Part shown: one piece after another, positions 1 to 8,399 of the stretch | How positions within the stretch are numbered: the stretch's first letter is position 1 | Layout of the letters: each line of letters starts with the position of its first letter | Origin: Palsa-504 sp963787645 | GTDB taxonomy: Bacteria > Actinomycetota > Actinomycetes > Streptosporangiales > Streptosporangiaceae | Assembly (NCBI GenBank): GCA_963787645.1 | Contig: CAWBDS010000009.1 | Location: 62,001-126,000, forward strand | Reading direction: 5' to 3' | Length of the DNA: 64,000 bases | Program-made: the position numbers and the translations under genes | Notes under the pieces: generated by a model | What the model was told of the DNA's origin: nothing | Databases searched by the model: none | Seen by the model: only the letters and a program-made list of their open reading frames with translations

Positions 1-191
1 CGCGGGCCCTGGCCACGGTGCTGGCGGGCGCTTCACCAGAGGGCAGGGTGGTGGCCGGCCCGTTCGGCTCCTTCTCATCAGATCCTGCGGGCTGGCGGGA
101 TGGGTGTCTGCGTCGCGGGGCTCGGCGCTGTCCGGCCGCGGAGATGGCCGTCTGGTCGCTGGATGGCCGGCGTCCGCGGGATGGGGCTACC
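1..191. other. left edge, no gene assigned
   Basis: All three forward frames are nearly open because of the high GC content, but none gives a recognisable protein. I see no ribosome binding site or motif here. It may be the tail of something lying outside the window. Confidence 0.4.
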
Positions 192-219
192 GTGGCGGTG
201 CCGGGCCCGGCACCGCCAC
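192..219 (-). terminator. perfect 28-bp palindrome, likely terminator
   Basis: The 14-base half site GTGGCGGTGCCGGG is followed directly by its exact reverse complement. It begins nine bases past the stop codon of the leftward gene ending at 228. A GC-rich stem without a U tract is common for actinobacterial terminators. The role is inferred from position and symmetry. Confidence 0.55.
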
Positions 220-227
220 CTTCCTGG

Positions 228-515
228 TCAGGTGCCGTCTACGGCGGTGACCTCGTGCGCGGCCTGGATGATCATGTCGGGCTGGCCGGGGATGCCGAGC
301 TGGCGGAGTCCGGGCAGGATCCGGGTCTGGACGAAGGTGCCGAACAGCTCTTCGCTGTCCCACACGTCGGTCATGCGCAGAATGCCGTCGCCGAACGAGG
401 CGACGTGAAAGCGCATCCCGGCGGGCACGTCGCGGTCCCAGCCGACAGTCTCGCGGAGCGTGTCGTACTGGTCGGGCGTAATGCCGTCCCACTTCTGCAT
501 GATGACGGTGGCCAT
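228..515 (-). CDS. small hypothetical protein (ABM-like)
   Basis: The protein has 95 residues, begins MATVIMQKWDGITPDQYDTL and contains a predicted beta-alpha-beta pattern ending near WDSEELFGTFVQ. This resembles the small dimeric alpha-beta barrel (ABM/antibiotic-biosynthesis-monooxygenase-like) proteins of actinomycetes. I could not identify a substrate or catalytic residue. It is the last gene of a leftward group: a frameshifted DinB/maleylpyruvate-isomerase gene ends 50 bases upstream, and a strong palindrome follows the stop. The start at 515 is preceded by a purine-rich GGAGGAAAC. It is probably controlled with the TetR genes upstream. Confidence 0.6.
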   Translation of the reverse strand: MATVIMQKWDGITPDQYDTLRETVGWDRDVPAGMRFHVASFGDGILRMTDVWDSEELFGTFVQTRILPGLRQLGIPGQPDMIIQAAHEVTAVDGT

Positions 516-565
516 GTTTCCTCCTGGTGGTGATGTGGTGATGGTGGTGGGACGGTAAATCGGGA

Positions 566-1296
566 TTACAGGGGCAGCGGGTTGCTGAGCACGCCGCTGC
601 CTGGCCGGCGGCAGGCCAGCGTCCGGATGAAGTCGATGGCGTCGATCTCGACGTGCTCGCCGTCACGGCCGTGGCGGAAGGTGCCGCCGGCGCCCGTCAA
701 GTACCAGGTCGAACGGCTGGCCGTGGAGCTGGGCCCATTCGGCTATGATGTCGGCGACCAGCCGGCCGTCGTGGTCCGGCTTGAGGTCCATCGGCCGGCC
801 CGTGGCGTGGCAGATGTCGATCCGGTGGCACCACACGTCGCGGGTGAACCCCACGTCTAGCAGGTACTTCAGCGGCCGCCAGCCAATGGGAGGTCCGAAC
901 GGCAGCGGGGTGAGCCGCATCGGCGCCGGGGTCCCCCAGCGGCCCTTGACCGCCTTCGGGCCGACAGTCTTCAGCTGCCCGGCGAGCTCCGCGTTGGACA
1001 GCTGCTCACGCTCGCGGACCTGCAGTTCGTTCAGGCCGTCGACCCAGTGATGCGCGTCGATCTGCTTGTTCAGCGGCAGCCCCCGGCGCAGCTGGTGCGC
1101 GAACTCGCCCACCGAGGCCTGCGCGTCGGCCGACCCCAGCACGTGCAGGCGCGATCTTGCGGACGTCCCACGCGGTGCAGTCGGTGGGCATCGCCCACTC
1201 CTGCGGGGTGAGCGCGGCGGCCAGTTCCGCGAAGCGCTGGAACTCGTCCTCGGCGAGGCGGCGGGCTTCCGCGCGGCCGATGCGGTCAGTGTTCAT
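566..1296 (-). pseudogene. maleylpyruvate isomerase family protein, frameshifted
   Basis: Three pieces in different frames join into one mycothiol-dependent maleylpyruvate isomerase/DinB-2 family protein. The N-terminus (MNTDRIGRAEARRLAEDEF, then CTAWDVRKIA) shifts near 1152, where one extra C separates KIA from LHVLGSADAQ. The middle (GWRPLKYLLDVGFTRDVWCHRIDI) carries the family's RDVWxHRxDI metal-site region. A second shift near 690 separates FDLVL from TGAGGTFRHG, and translation then runs to TAA at 566-568. Its ATG overlaps the TetR stop (ATGA at 1293-1296), so it was translationally coupled. Both lesions are single-base, so assembly error is possible; otherwise the gene is dead. Confidence 0.75.
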
Positions 1297-1877
1297 TGGG
1301 TCCTCCCCCTTGCGATGACATCGTCGACCAGCAGGTCGACGAGACGGTTGAGATGCCGAAGCCAGCGGTCACTGCCGGGATCGTTGCTGATCTGCGCGTC
1401 AGTCACGCCGGCGGTGATGGCGACGATGCAGTCCATGTCGCCCTGCTCTGTTACCCCGGCCGCCCGCATCAGCGTGTACGCGCCGCCAAGTACCTTCTCG
1501 GCCAGCGCGTACGACTCCGCCGAGGGCGCGAAGCCGGGGATGGGCCGGTGGAACAGCAGCTGATACCGCTCGCTGTCCTCGCTGCCGAACGCGGCGAACG
1601 CATGCAGCCACTGCTTGAGTGCCTCGCGGGGCTCCGGGGAGCAGGTCATGGTGTCCAGGCGCTCGAGGAGCTGCCGGTTGCCGTCGGCGAACATCGCGTC
1701 GTACAGCGCGAGCTTCGAGTCGAAGTACACGTACAGCGAGGGCTGACGCATACCCACCACCCGCGCCAGGCCGTGCAGCGTCACGCCGGCGATCCCGTCC
1801 GCCCGGGCCAGCGCCCAGGCGGACGCCACGATCTCCGCTGTCTTCTCCGCACGGCGCTTCGCGACCGAGTTCGCCAT
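1293..1877 (-). CDS. TetR family transcriptional regulator
   Basis: The protein has 194 residues. Residues 10-60 form a TetR HTH with the recognition helix region VVGMRQPSLYVYFDSKLALY, and the rest is an all-helical ligand domain with WLHAFAAFGSEDSERYQLLF in the middle. The length matches the family. Its gene follows a 71-residue ORF after ten bases and overlaps the downstream isomerase gene by four. The only symmetric sites nearby are three copies of CCTATC-N3-GATAGG about 250 bases upstream, ahead of the first gene of the operon. These resemble tet operators, so autoregulation is the simplest reading. The ligand is unknown. Confidence 0.88.
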   Translation of the reverse strand: MANSVAKRRAEKTAEIVASAWALARADGIAGVTLHGLARVVGMRQPSLYVYFDSKLALYDAMFADGNRQLLERLDTMTCSPEPREALKQWLHAFAAFGSEDSERYQLLFHRPIPGFAPSAESYALAEKVLGGAYTLMRAAGVTEQGDMDCIVAITAGVTDAQISNDPGSDRWLRHLNRLVDLLVDDVIARGRTQ

Positions 1878-1887
1878 CGTGAGCCGA

Positions 1888-2103
1888 TCAGGTCGCCAGC
1901 GGCCCGTATGCCCGCAGCGCGAGGGCGGCCGGCCGCCGGGCCACCGCCGGTCGCCGTCCCCGGCCGGCCACCCGCAGGGCGAACCGCTGGACCGCGCCGG
2001 GCCCGGCGGGCACCGCCGCGATCAGCCGGCGGCGCTCCGCCTCGGCGAGCAGTTCCTGGTGCCGGCCGTCCGCCAGCCCGCGAGCCACGTAGACCGGTAT
2101 CAT
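1888..2103 (-). CDS. 71-residue basic hypothetical protein
   Basis: This is a short Arg/Ala-rich protein beginning MIPVYVARGLADGRHQEL and with LLAEAERRRLIAAV in a likely amphipathic helix. Short Arg-rich ORFs like this often lead regulator operons in actinomycetes. I recognise no domain. It lies between the triple operator (2125-2186) and tetR, with AAGGAGGACCGAG just before its start, so it is probably translated as the first cistron of the tetR operon. Confidence 0.55.
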   Translation of the reverse strand: MIPVYVARGLADGRHQELLAEAERRRLIAAVPAGPGAVQRFALRVAGRGRRPAVARRPAALALRAYGPLAT

Positions 2104-2124
2104 CTCGGTCCTCCTTGGCGAGTT

Positions 2125-2186
2125 CCTATCGTTGATAGGAGATTAACCTATCGTTGATAGGAACACAAGAGCCTATCGTTGACAGG
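2125..2186 (-). promoter_or_regulatory. triple tet-like operator
   Basis: Three 15-bp sites CCTATCGTTGATAGG lie at 2125-2139, 2147-2161 and 2172-2186; the third has one change (GACAGG). Each is a 6-bp inverted repeat around GTT, with starts 22 and 25 bp apart. The CTATC-N3-GATAG core resembles the classical tet operator. They sit directly upstream of the leftward operon containing tetR, so they are probably the TetR binding sites. Occupancy is inferred. Confidence 0.75.
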
Positions 2187-2622
2187 AGAAATCTTTTTGC
2201 TCGGAGCCGGAGACCGTGCGGGCCGGGGCATGTTCCATGACAAGATCACCACGCACGCCGGCGGACAGGCCGGGCCTGCGGGGATCCGCCGCACGGCGCT
2301 TGCCGGACGCCATCAGCCGCGTGCCAGCGGGCCGCCCTGCACGGGCCACTGGATCATGCGGCCCCGGACGAGGTTCCCTGGATCGTCCGACGCTGGCTGC
2401 GGGGCCACCCCGCAGACCCCAGACGAGTTGCGCGCCAATGCCGTCCAGGCCTCCGCCGGAAGGTCCAATACTTTCCGTCCTTGCTCAGATGCCCGCGCAG
2501 ATAAGACAGATCTGCATGCTTACGATGGTGATCGTCCAAAGTTGAGCCACCGCGCAGATCGCCTTACACGGGTGATCTTTCATGACATCCGTGCAGTGCC
2601 CGGGAGTGGGAGGGTGCTGCGA
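2187..2622. other. 436 bases without a recognisable gene
   Basis: Open frames exist on both strands but none resembles a known protein or has a good ribosome site. This is probably decayed DNA next to the recombinase stub. Confidence 0.4.
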
Positions 2623-2949
2623 TGAGCAGCTTCCCGTGTCTTGTGCGCAGCGTGTCCAGGTCGGGTGAGGTCCGCTATGTGCTCGGTCACCGGCTAGTGG
2701 ACCGGTATCTGGAGTTCGTCGGGGGCGGTCCCGGCCGAATACGCTGCGGGCGGTGGCGTTCGATCTGAAGACATTCTTCACCGTGGTCGGCAAGGACCCG
2801 GTCGAGGTCACTGCTGTTGACGTGTTCGAGTTCCTGGCCCATCAGCGGGGCGACCGCAGCGTGGTGCGGCTGGCTGACCGGGGGTCCGGGTTGTCAGCGC
2901 GGACGATCGCCCGGCGGCTGTCGTCGGTGTCGGGCCTGAATGCGTACCA
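2623..2949 (+). pseudogene. tyrosine recombinase N-terminal stub
   Basis: The start MSSFPCLVRSVSRSGEVRYV leads into LVDRYLEFVGG, then a frameshift near 2725 continues as RPNTLRAVAFDLKTFFTVVG, VEVTAVDVFEFLAHQRGDRS and LSARTIARRLSSVSGLNAY. This is the SAM-like core-binding N-terminal domain of a phage-type integrase. The catalytic domain with the R-H-R-Y residues is absent because the reading ends where the convergent DUF433 gene begins. It is a non-functional fragment and a sign of an earlier integration or recombination at this spot. Confidence 0.75.
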
Positions 2950-3013
2950 TTACACGGCCCGGGGCGCAGGATCGAAGCTGTCAACGTAGCGGGCAAAATC
3001 GAGTGCATCGCTA

Positions 3014-4259
3014 GTGCGCTGGCTACCAACGTTCACCGGGTTGGTTATGCGGCTTTAGGCTTCGGGCGGCCCCAGCGTTGCTGGCGCTCGCTGCGGATGC
3101 GGGCTCGTTCGCGGCGCTGGGCGGCCAGCACGTCGGGGTGGCGGGCATGAGCGTTACGCCAGCGGAGGTAGGCCTGCAGCCTGCGGGCCAGCGCGGGGTG
3201 GTTCGGATGGTCGGAGTTGCCCATGACAAAGGTCCGCAACGGACCGAAGTGCGCCTCAATCGGGTTGGCCCAGGACGCGTTCGTCGGCGTCAGGCACAGC
3301 TCGACGTTCTCCCGCCTGGCCCAGCGGCGGATCGCCGGGGTCTTGTTCGCCGCCAGGTTGTCCAAGATCACGAACAGCCGGTACCCGCCCGGCCGGGCCG
3401 CCCGGATCGACTTCAGCGCGGCCAGGGTGTGACCGGCGCCCTTGTGCTCGCGGACCACGCCCCACAGCTGGTCATCGCCCACGCAGTAGCAGCCGTGGAA
3501 ATAGCGGATGCCGTGGGTCCGGTGATAGGTCGCCCGCAGCCGGGCCGGGTGTTTGCGTTTCGCCCAGCAGGCCCCGTGGCACGGGCGGATGGACAGCGGC
3601 CCGAACTGGTCAAAGGCAAAACAGCGGTCCGGGTAATGCCTGGTCACGTACTCGATCCGGTCCAGCTTGGCGTCCCGGTCCGGATCCCGGGACTCTTTCC
3701 AGGTTCGGGTCCGCTGGAAGCTGATCCCGCGCGCGTGCAGGATCTGCCGCAGCCGCTCCCGCCCGATGATCACCGGCCGGTCAGGATGGCGGGCTAAATA
3801 GTCAGCCAGCTTGCGCAGGCTCCACCGGGTGAACGGCTGGCCCAGCTTCTCCGGCCGGGTCCTGGCCGCCGCGACGATCACCTCGATGGCCTCGTCACTG
3901 ATCAGGCGGGGACGGCCTCCCGCCCACCGAGGGTCCAGCGCCGCCAGGCCCTTCTGGTTAAACAGGTGGATCACGTCCCGCACCGTGTCCTCATCCGCGG
4001 CGACCAGCCGCGCGATCGCCGGGACCAGCGTGCCCGAGGCCGACGCCATGATGATCATCGCCCGCCGCACCCGGACCGACCCGTGCTTGCCCCGCCGCAC
4101 GATCTGCTGCAGCCGCTGCCCCTCCTGATCAGTCAGCCGCCGCGCCCGCACCGGCTCCGCCATCACGCCCTCCCGCCACTCGATCTATTCACACGATCGA
4201 GTGTGAAAGCAATCACCGCCGCCTGTCACCAACCCGGTGAACGTTTATGGCCAGCGCAC
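3014..4259 (-). mobile_element. IS630 family insertion sequence
   Basis: The ends are imperfect inverted repeats of about 34 bp: GTGCGCTGGC...AACGTTCACCGGGTTGG at 3014-3047 and its complement at 4226-4259. Each end is flanked by TA (3012-3013 and 4260-4261), the expected IS630 target duplication. The element is 1,246 bp, carries one intact transposase gene and sits inside a DUF433 gene whose two halves can be rejoined across the TA. Confidence 0.92.
3045..4166 (-). CDS. IS630 family transposase
   Basis: The protein has 373 residues. The N-terminal third is a helix-turn-helix region (RRAMIIMASASGTLVPAIAR and a second HTH ending FTRWSLRKLADYL). The C-terminal DDE domain has the first Asp in CFAFDQFGPLSI, the second in LFVILDNLAANKT and the Glu in ASWANPIEAHFGPL. 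All three catalytic positions are present and the length is normal, so the enzyme may be active. The stop codon lies inside the left terminal repeat. Confidence 0.93.
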   Translation of the reverse strand: MMAEPVRARRLTDQEGQRLQQIVRRGKHGSVRVRRAMIIMASASGTLVPAIARLVAADEDTVRDVIHLFNQKGLAALDPRWAGGRPRLISDEAIEVIVAAARTRPEKLGQPFTRWSLRKLADYLARHPDRPVIIGRERLRQILHARGISFQRTRTWKESRDPDRDAKLDRIEYVTRHYPDRCFAFDQFGPLSIRPCHGACWAKRKHPARLRATYHRTHGIRYFHGCYCVGDDQLWGVVREHKGAGHTLAALKSIRAARPGGYRLFVILDNLAANKTPAIRRWARRENVELCLTPTNASWANPIEAHFGPLRTFVMGNSDHPNHPALARRLQAYLRWRNAHARHPDVLAAQRRERARIRSERQQRWGRPKPKAA

Positions 4260-5540
4260 TAGCAGCATCCGCACCGACTGCGGGGTAGTACTCGGCGATC
4301 CGATCAGCCGGGACTCCGTCGCGCATCAACCCAGCTACTGCGTTGTAGGGCACCCTGGTCCCAGTGATAACCGGGGCGCCACCCTGCGTCTCCGGATTGA
4401 CGGACAAGCCAGGACGCGGCCGAAGGAGATGAGGCACAAGGACGCCAGCGCGAGCTGCAAAAGGCTCGATGAGCTCGCCGATGACTGCGACCAACTGCAG
4501 TTGTCCTGGCATCTCCCCCAGGTTCACAGCCTGGTCCTCGGCGACAAGCTGGATGTTGCCTCGCTTTTCAGAGACGAGCCTGTAAGACGCCAAGTGGCCC
4601 ACTTCACCGATGTCCCGAAGGTTACCGATTGCCCCCCGTATCTTCTGGAGTGATGCGTGCTCCCGCAGCCGGACAAAGGTGCGCAACCCGAGCACATCCT
4701 GGAAGGAGTACACCGCCCGCGGTGTCGTCGCGATCTCAGGCGCGAGCAGCGGGCCTGTCCGGCGGTTGCGCCAGTGACGAAGCTGGCTGACTGCGGCGCC
4801 CGAAAGCGCGGCCGCCATCTTCGTCGCGTATGCCACGTTCGCACCCTTCTTCGCGTATGCCTATCAGGCATCGTGCTTCACAAGGTGCGTCGTGCCACAG
4901 AGGACGCGCCGTTCGGCGGGAATGAGGCGCTGCAGCTCCCCGGGAAAACTGTCATGAAAGTACCGACAATGACGGGCTTGCATAGCTATTCAGCGCCCGG
5001 ATGCGCGCTCATGCCGCTGGTGGCGCGGTCTATGGCGGTCGGGTTCTCACGGGTTCGGGCAGTGCGCTGGCGACCTGGTGCGCAACCTCAGCGGGGGTCC
5101 GGCGGCTGGTGTCCACGGCAAGGTCGGCCGCGTGGATCATCCATGCCCGTGATGTCCGGTACTCGGCGAGATGACCCAGGCGCCAGGCCTGTGCTTCAGC
5201 GGACCCCTGGATACGCTGCCTCAGGACGCCTTCGGCGGCATAAAGCACGACATGGAAGACCTCCAGTCCCGCGTCGCGCAAGCCGGCAAATATCTGCTCC
5301 AGGTAAGCGCGGACCAGGATCGTCTGGGGGGCAATGAGGTGCTGGCCGGTGAAGCGGGCCAGTTCGGCGGCGGTCGCCACCACCAGAGGACGCCACGGCG
5401 GCCAGTGCTGAAATCAGCTACCGGCTGGTCGGCCAGATTCGGCTGAAGCATGTATCCCACCGTCTCCGGGTCGAACACACGGCTAGCCGGAACCAGGGAA
5501 CGCAACTCGCGGGCGGTGCTGGTCTTACCGCAGCCGAAGG

Positions 5541-6962
5541 GTCAAGTCCTGCGGCGTGGTGTTTCGCGGTTAGCGCGTGATTCTTTTGCTTGGGTTAGGC
5601 GCTGAGCGCGGGGATGTCGTTGTCGGGGGTTACCTCCGTGGCGGTGGGTGCGAGGGTGATGCGGGATCGGGTCAGGATGTCCAGGCCGAGGTAGCGCCGT
5701 CCTTCGGTCCATTCGTCGTGCTGTTCGGCCAGGACGGCGCCGACGAGGCGGATCAGGGCGTCGCGGCCGGGGAAGATCCCGACGACGTCGGTCCGCCGGC
5801 GGATCTCGCGGTTCAGCCGTTCCTGGGGATTATTGGACCAGATCTGCCGCCACAGTTCCTTGGGGAAGGCGGTGAAGGCCAGGACATCGGCGCGGGCGGC
5901 GTCCAGGTGGGCGGCGACCTTGGGGAGCTTGGCGGCGATCGCGTCGGTGAGCCGGTCGTACTGGTCGTGGACGCTGGCGGCGTCGGGCTGGTCATAGACC
6001 GAGTGCAGCAGGGTCTTGACCCAGGGCCAGGACGCTTTCGGGGTGACGGACATCAAGTTGGCGGCGTAGTGGGTGCGGCATCTTTGCCAGCTGGCGCCGG
6101 GCAGGGTCGCGCCGATGGCGTCGGTCAGGCCGCGGTGGGCGTCGGAGGTGACGAGCCGGACTCCGGTCAGGCCGCGGGCGGTCAGGTCCCGGAAGAACCC
6201 GAGCCATCCGGCGCCGTCCTCAGCCGAGGTGACCTGCAGGCCCAGGATCTCCCGGTGCCCGTCGCTGTTCACCCCGGCTGCCAGCAGGGCGTGGACGTTG
6301 ACGACCCGGCCGCCCTCGCGGACCTTGAGCACCAGCGCGTCCGCGGCGACAAAGGTGTAGGGCCCGGCGTCCAGCGGCCGGGTCCGGAACGCTTCCACCT
6401 GCCCGTCCAGGTCCCGAGCCATCTCGCTGACCTGCGACTTGCTCAGCCGGGTGATCCCGAGAGTCTCCGCCAGCTTCTCCATCCGCCGGGTGGAGACCCC
6501 GAGCAGGTAGCAGGTCGCCACCACCGAAGTCAGGGCCGCCTCGGCGCGGCGCCGGCGTTCCAGCAGCCAGTCCGGGAAATAGGAGCCCGAGCGCAGCTTC
6601 GGGATGGCCACGTCCAGCGTCCCGGCGCGGGTGTCGAAGTCCCGGTGCCGGTAGCCGTTGCGGACGTTGACCCGGTCCGGGCCCGGCATCCCGTAGGGGG
6701 CGCCGCACATCGCGTCGGCCTCCGCCGACATCAGCGCGTTGATGAAGGTGGCCAGCATCGAGCGCAGCAGGTCCGGCGACGCGGACTCCAGCTGGTCGTG
6801 CAGGAAGCGGGCAGGGTCGATACTGCTGGGAGCGGTCACCGTCGTGTCTCCTTCAGAAGCACTGTGAGAGGTCTTCCAAAGAATCACGCGGTGGCCGCCT
6901 TACACGCCTGCGCCACGCCCATCAACGGGGCCGGTCAGTACACCACCTTGCCGGACGCAACT
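5541..6962 (-). mobile_element. IS256 family insertion sequence
   Basis: The copy of about 1,422 bp is flanked by AGCCGAAGG at 5532-5540 and 6963-6971, a 9-bp target duplication from the TmrB-like gene. The outer ends are imperfect inverted repeats (left GTCAAGTCCTGCGGCGTGGT, right GTTGCGTCCGGCAAGGTGGT on the other strand). It carries one intact transposase. The exact end may differ by one base. Confidence 0.88.
5595..6887 (-). CDS. IS256 family transposase
   Basis: The protein has 430 residues from the first ATG; a start at VTAPSSIDPARFLHDQLESA near 6839 gives the usual family length. Features are ADAMCGAPYGMPGPDRVNVR, the RNGYRHRDFDTRAGTLDVAI strand, a first Asp in YTFVAADALVLKVREGG, a second in RLVTSDAHRGLTDAI, and the C-terminal WSNNPQERLNREIRRRTDVV that holds the catalytic Glu. 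It is complete and plausibly active. Confidence 0.93.
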   Translation of the reverse strand: MILWKTSHSASEGDTTVTAPSSIDPARFLHDQLESASPDLLRSMLATFINALMSAEADAMCGAPYGMPGPDRVNVRNGYRHRDFDTRAGTLDVAIPKLRSGSYFPDWLLERRRRAEAALTSVVATCYLLGVSTRRMEKLAETLGITRLSKSQVSEMARDLDGQVEAFRTRPLDAGPYTFVAADALVLKVREGGRVVNVHALLAAGVNSDGHREILGLQVTSAEDGAGWLGFFRDLTARGLTGVRLVTSDAHRGLTDAIGATLPGASWQRCRTHYAANLMSVTPKASWPWVKTLLHSVYDQPDAASVHDQYDRLTDAIAAKLPKVAAHLDAARADVLAFTAFPKELWRQIWSNNPQERLNREIRRRTDVVGIFPGRDALIRLVGAVLAEQHDEWTEGRRYLGLDILTRSRITLAPTATEVTPDNDIPALSA

Positions 6963-7326
6963 AGCCGAAGGTCCCGTTCAGCCAGATGATCACGCAAGCA
7001 TGCTATGAGCGCACGACTCACATGCGCACTGCGAAGTTGGACCAATGGGCTGCGGGGAACGGCCGGTCAGGCGCGGGCGCGTGCCGGTTCATGTTGCGAC
7101 TGGTGGCAGCAGGAACCGGCAGCGAAGCCCCGGCGAGTTCGCCAGGCGGCCGTCGAGTGTCGCGAGCGGGGGATCGTCCGGACAGCGCCGCACGGGAGGC
7201 GAGTTCGTCGCGCGTCTGATCGGGAACGTCCCGTATCGTGACGGAGGTACTAATAGCATCATTATGCAGCTGATGCTGCTGAAATGCAATCGAACCTGCG
7301 CGGGCTTGTTCGGAGAAGGTGAGTCG

Positions 7327-7397
7327 CGGGGCGGCTGGCCAGAGTCAGTCATCAGCCTTCCAGGCTGGTCATGCGGGTTCGATTCCCGTCGCCCGGA
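7327..7397 (+). tRNA. tRNA-Gly(TCC)-like sequence, probably a relic
   Basis: A T-arm (GCGGG TTCGATT CCCGT, 7373-7389) and an anticodon arm with loop CTTCCAG (anticodon TCC, 7359-7361) are clear. The acceptor strands CGGGGCG (7327) and CGCCCGG (7390) pair except for one G-G mismatch. The D-loop lacks the GG pair and position 8 is not T. A second tRNA-Gly-like 3' end, GTCGCCCGCTCC, follows at about 7402-7413. This looks like a damaged or partly duplicated tRNA gene, possibly an old attachment site. Confidence 0.4.
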
Positions 7398-7510
7398 GAC
7401 CGTCGCCCGCTCCGCGTTCCGCTTAGCTCAGCAAGTCCGGACCCTGACCCGTGAATTGGCGACAGCGGGATGAGAAGGCTTGTGCCGTCGTCCAGATTAG
7501 GCTCGACGAC

Positions 7511-8108
7511 ATGGTTGAACCGAGGTACAGCGTGAAGGCTCTCGATGAGTCGACGTGGACCGCGTTCGCCGACCTGGTGGAACGCAACAACGGGATCTTC
7601 GGCGGGTGCTGGTGCATGAGCTTCCACCCCAAGGAGTCCTGGGCTGGCGCAGCGCAGAAACGTGACGTGAAGGAACAGCGGGTCCGAGACGGCAACGCCC
7701 ACGCCGCGCTCGTTTTCGAGGGCGAGGACTGCGTGGGATGGTGCCAGTTCGGCGCCCCCGACGAGGTGCCCCGGATCAAGAACCGGGCGGCTTACGAGAA
7801 GGGCCGGACGACCTCGCCAGACTGGCGGATCGCGTGCTGTTACTCCGGTAAGGGGCACCGGCGGCAGGGCGTGGCCGGGGCGGCGCTCGCCGGCGCGCTC
7901 GAGCTCATCGCAGACCTGGGCGGGGGAACCGTCGAGGGATATCCGGAGGACGCCGGCTCGGTACCGGCCGGCTTTTCTCTACAACGGCGCCTTGTCGACC
8001 TACGAGAAGCTGGGGTTCACCCGGGACCGCAAGATCGGCAAGCACCGCTGGGTCGTGACCAAGACCATCAAGCCGAAACGCATTCTCATAACCCGCAGGA
8101 GTTCCTAA
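7511..8108 (+). pseudogene. GNAT family acetyltransferase, frameshifted
   Basis: From ATG 7511 the protein reads MVEPRYSVKALDESTWTAFA and GGCWCMSFHPKESW. The acetyl-CoA binding region is CCYSGKGHRRQGVAGAALAG, the Q/RxxGxG/A motif of GNAT enzymes. After GYPEDAGSVPAGF one extra T near 7974 shifts the frame. In the other frame LYNGALSTYEKLGFTRDRKI completes the fold and the stop is TAA at 8106. The substrate is unknown. A single-base indel is the only visible lesion. Confidence 0.75.
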
Positions 8109-8165
8109 GGTCGGCAGTGTGCTTTAACGCGCGGGAGAACCGGAGGCACCGGAAAGCCTGGCTGT

Positions 8166-8390
8166 TCAAGCTGCAGGTGCCACGTTGACGTCGAAGGTGA
8201 GGGTTTCGGCGTCTGCGTCGAAGTCGCTGGGATCGCCTTCCAGCGCGAACGCGATAGCGGACAGGCATTCCTGCTCGGCATCATTGCGGGTTGGGGGGCC
8301 GCCGCCATTAATATGCAAGGCGGGCACGCGATAGTGCCAGTTGCCGGCTTCATCATCGAAGAACAGCTCCACCCGCAGCGCGCTCATCAC
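8166..8390 (-). CDS. small HicB-like hypothetical protein
   Basis: The 74 residues read MMSALRVELFFDDEAGNWHY and then DAEQECLSAIAFALEGDPSD. This gives one beta strand pair followed by a helix, reminiscent of HicB-type antitoxin folds, but no DNA-binding domain is visible. A 30-residue ORF ends ten bases upstream on the same strand. I do not assign a function. Confidence 0.5.
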   Translation of the reverse strand: MMSALRVELFFDDEAGNWHYRVPALHINGGGPPTRNDAEQECLSAIAFALEGDPSDFDADAETLTFDVNVAPAA

Positions 8391-8399
8391 CAGTTCGTC

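Larger units (their letters stand above)
2950..4836 (-). pseudogene. MerR-like HTH/DUF433 protein split by IS630
   Basis: The N-terminal part (from ATG at 4836) reads MAYATKMAAALSGAAVSQLR, then a MerR-like segment (AVYSFQDVLGLRTFVRLREH). A DUF433 domain follows (GGAPVITGTRVPYNAVAGLM, ADRIAEYYPAVGADAA). At 4260 the IS630 copy intervenes. Beyond it, the same strand continues from 3012 as SDALDFARYVDSFDPAPRAV with TAA at 2950-2952. Removing the IS and one TA restores the frame. DUF433 proteins with an HTH are usually antitoxin-like regulators paired with a PIN-like DUF5615 toxin downstream. No toxin is present; a recombinase stub occupies that place. Confidence 0.85.
5030..6993 (-). pseudogene. 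TmrB-like P-loop protein, split by IS256 and frameshifted
   Basis: The gene starts GTG at 6993 with MIIWLNGTFG, is cut by IS256 (5541-6962), and resumes as CGKTSTARELRSLVPASRVF, giving the Walker A motif G-x-F-G-C-G-K-T-S. The order of later motifs (FDPETVGYML, a DFQHWPPWRPL-type segment, LIAPQTILVRAYLEQI, RAWMIHAADLAVD) matches the TmrB tunicamycin-resistance/AAA kinase family of about 180-200 residues. A missing C near 5411 breaks DF from QHWPPWRPLVVAT. The gene is therefore inactivated twice. Family resemblance to TmrB is from memory of its MIIWINGxFGxGKT start. Confidence 0.8.

Noticed and set aside
5577..6989. A 470-residue forward open frame opposite the IS256 transposase
   Set aside because: It is antisense to a recognisable transposase, is Gly/Gln/Val-rich and has no domain or ribosome site; it is a GC-bias shadow.
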